Source: Granulicella sp.
GTDB lineage: Bacteria > Acidobacteriota > Terriglobia > Terriglobales > Acidobacteriaceae
Direction of reading: 5' to 3'
Assembly (NCBI GenBank): GCA_003132145.1
Contig: PKWU01000059.1
Span: 1-33,518, forward strand
DNA length: 33,518 bases
The notes below the pieces were generated by a model that worked only from the letters and a program-made list of their open reading frames with translations, was not told where the DNA came from and did no database searches. Position numbers and translations under genes: made by a program. How positions within the stretch are numbered: the first letter of the stretch is position 1; each line of letters starts with the position of its first letter. Below are positions 33,499 through 33,518 of this stretch, in pieces.

Positions 33499-33518
33499 AG
33501 GGCCTGCGCATAAATAAC
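33499..33518. repeat. Right copy of a 20-bp inverted repeat at the window ends
   Basis: agggcctgcgcataaataac is the reverse complement of bases 1-20. Reading outward, both ends run into the same sequence, as expected if copies of one insertion sequence flank the segment. Confidence 0.6.

Noticed and set aside
33313..33513. A 66-codon frame at the right end
   Set aside because: It reads straight through the REP palindromes and ends in the terminal inverted repeat, so it is a repeat artefact rather than a gene.

Overview
This is a GC-rich (by eye about 60% or more) bacterial chromosomal segment. It is almost certainly from an acidobacterium, most likely family Acidobacteriaceae (Granulicella/Terriglobus/Edaphobacter type). 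The grounds are a secreted VWFA-related protein of the kind typical of Acidobacteria, an ECF sigma factor followed by a HEAT-repeat anti-sigma factor and a PDZ protein, an archaeal/fungal-type aspartate-semialdehyde dehydrogenase beside a LysC-type aspartokinase, and short dispersed repeats of the GTCATcCTGAGC...GAAGGATC kind. The assignment rests on gene content only. Most genes are housekeeping; I found no defence island, CRISPR array, tRNA, rRNA, prophage or complete insertion sequence.

Layout. 1-2.1 kb: glutathione peroxidase and a secreted MetX-like alpha/beta hydrolase. 2.1-4.0 kb (minus): a secreted outer-membrane transporter-like protein and two translationally coupled inner-membrane proteins of unknown role. 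4.0-5.2 kb: mnmA behind three 26-bp repeats, each holding an extended -10-like element. 5.2-6.1 kb: a lower-GC patch with a small membrane protein and an XRE regulator diverging from a 28-bp perfect dyad. 6.1-10.4 kb: nrdR, a small membrane protein, then the coupled asd-lysC-dapB operon for the aspartate/lysine pathway.

10.4-17 kb is the conserved chromosome-maintenance block: jag(khpB)-yidC-yidD-[inserted DUF4386 gene]-rnpA-rpmH on the minus strand, then dnaA on the plus strand. This is the usual neighbourhood of a replication origin, but I see no clear DnaA-box cluster in the 488-bp rpmH-dnaA gap. 17-28 kb: galU, a bacterioferritin-like protein, an Old Yellow Enzyme flanked by two related segments of a secreted-protein gene, an orphan peptide-type ABC ATPase, a metallophosphoesterase, an ABC-F ATPase, a membrane protein ending in a clear terminator, a LOG-family protein and a PHP-like protein. 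28-33 kb: VWFA protein, then the sigma/anti-sigma/PDZ locus, and finally an RNase HI-type protein.

The most unusual features are not coding. Short phased 7-bp (or 14 = 2x7-bp) repeats start exactly at stop codons: after the peroxidase, nrdR, sigma-factor and anti-sigma genes, and perhaps dnaA. They recall the STRR heptamers of cyanobacteria. Several genes have -10-like hexamers 6-8 nt before the start and no Shine-Dalgarno, which suggests leaderless mRNAs. The two ends of the window carry the same 20 bp in inverted orientation, as expected if the contig lies between two copies of a mobile element.
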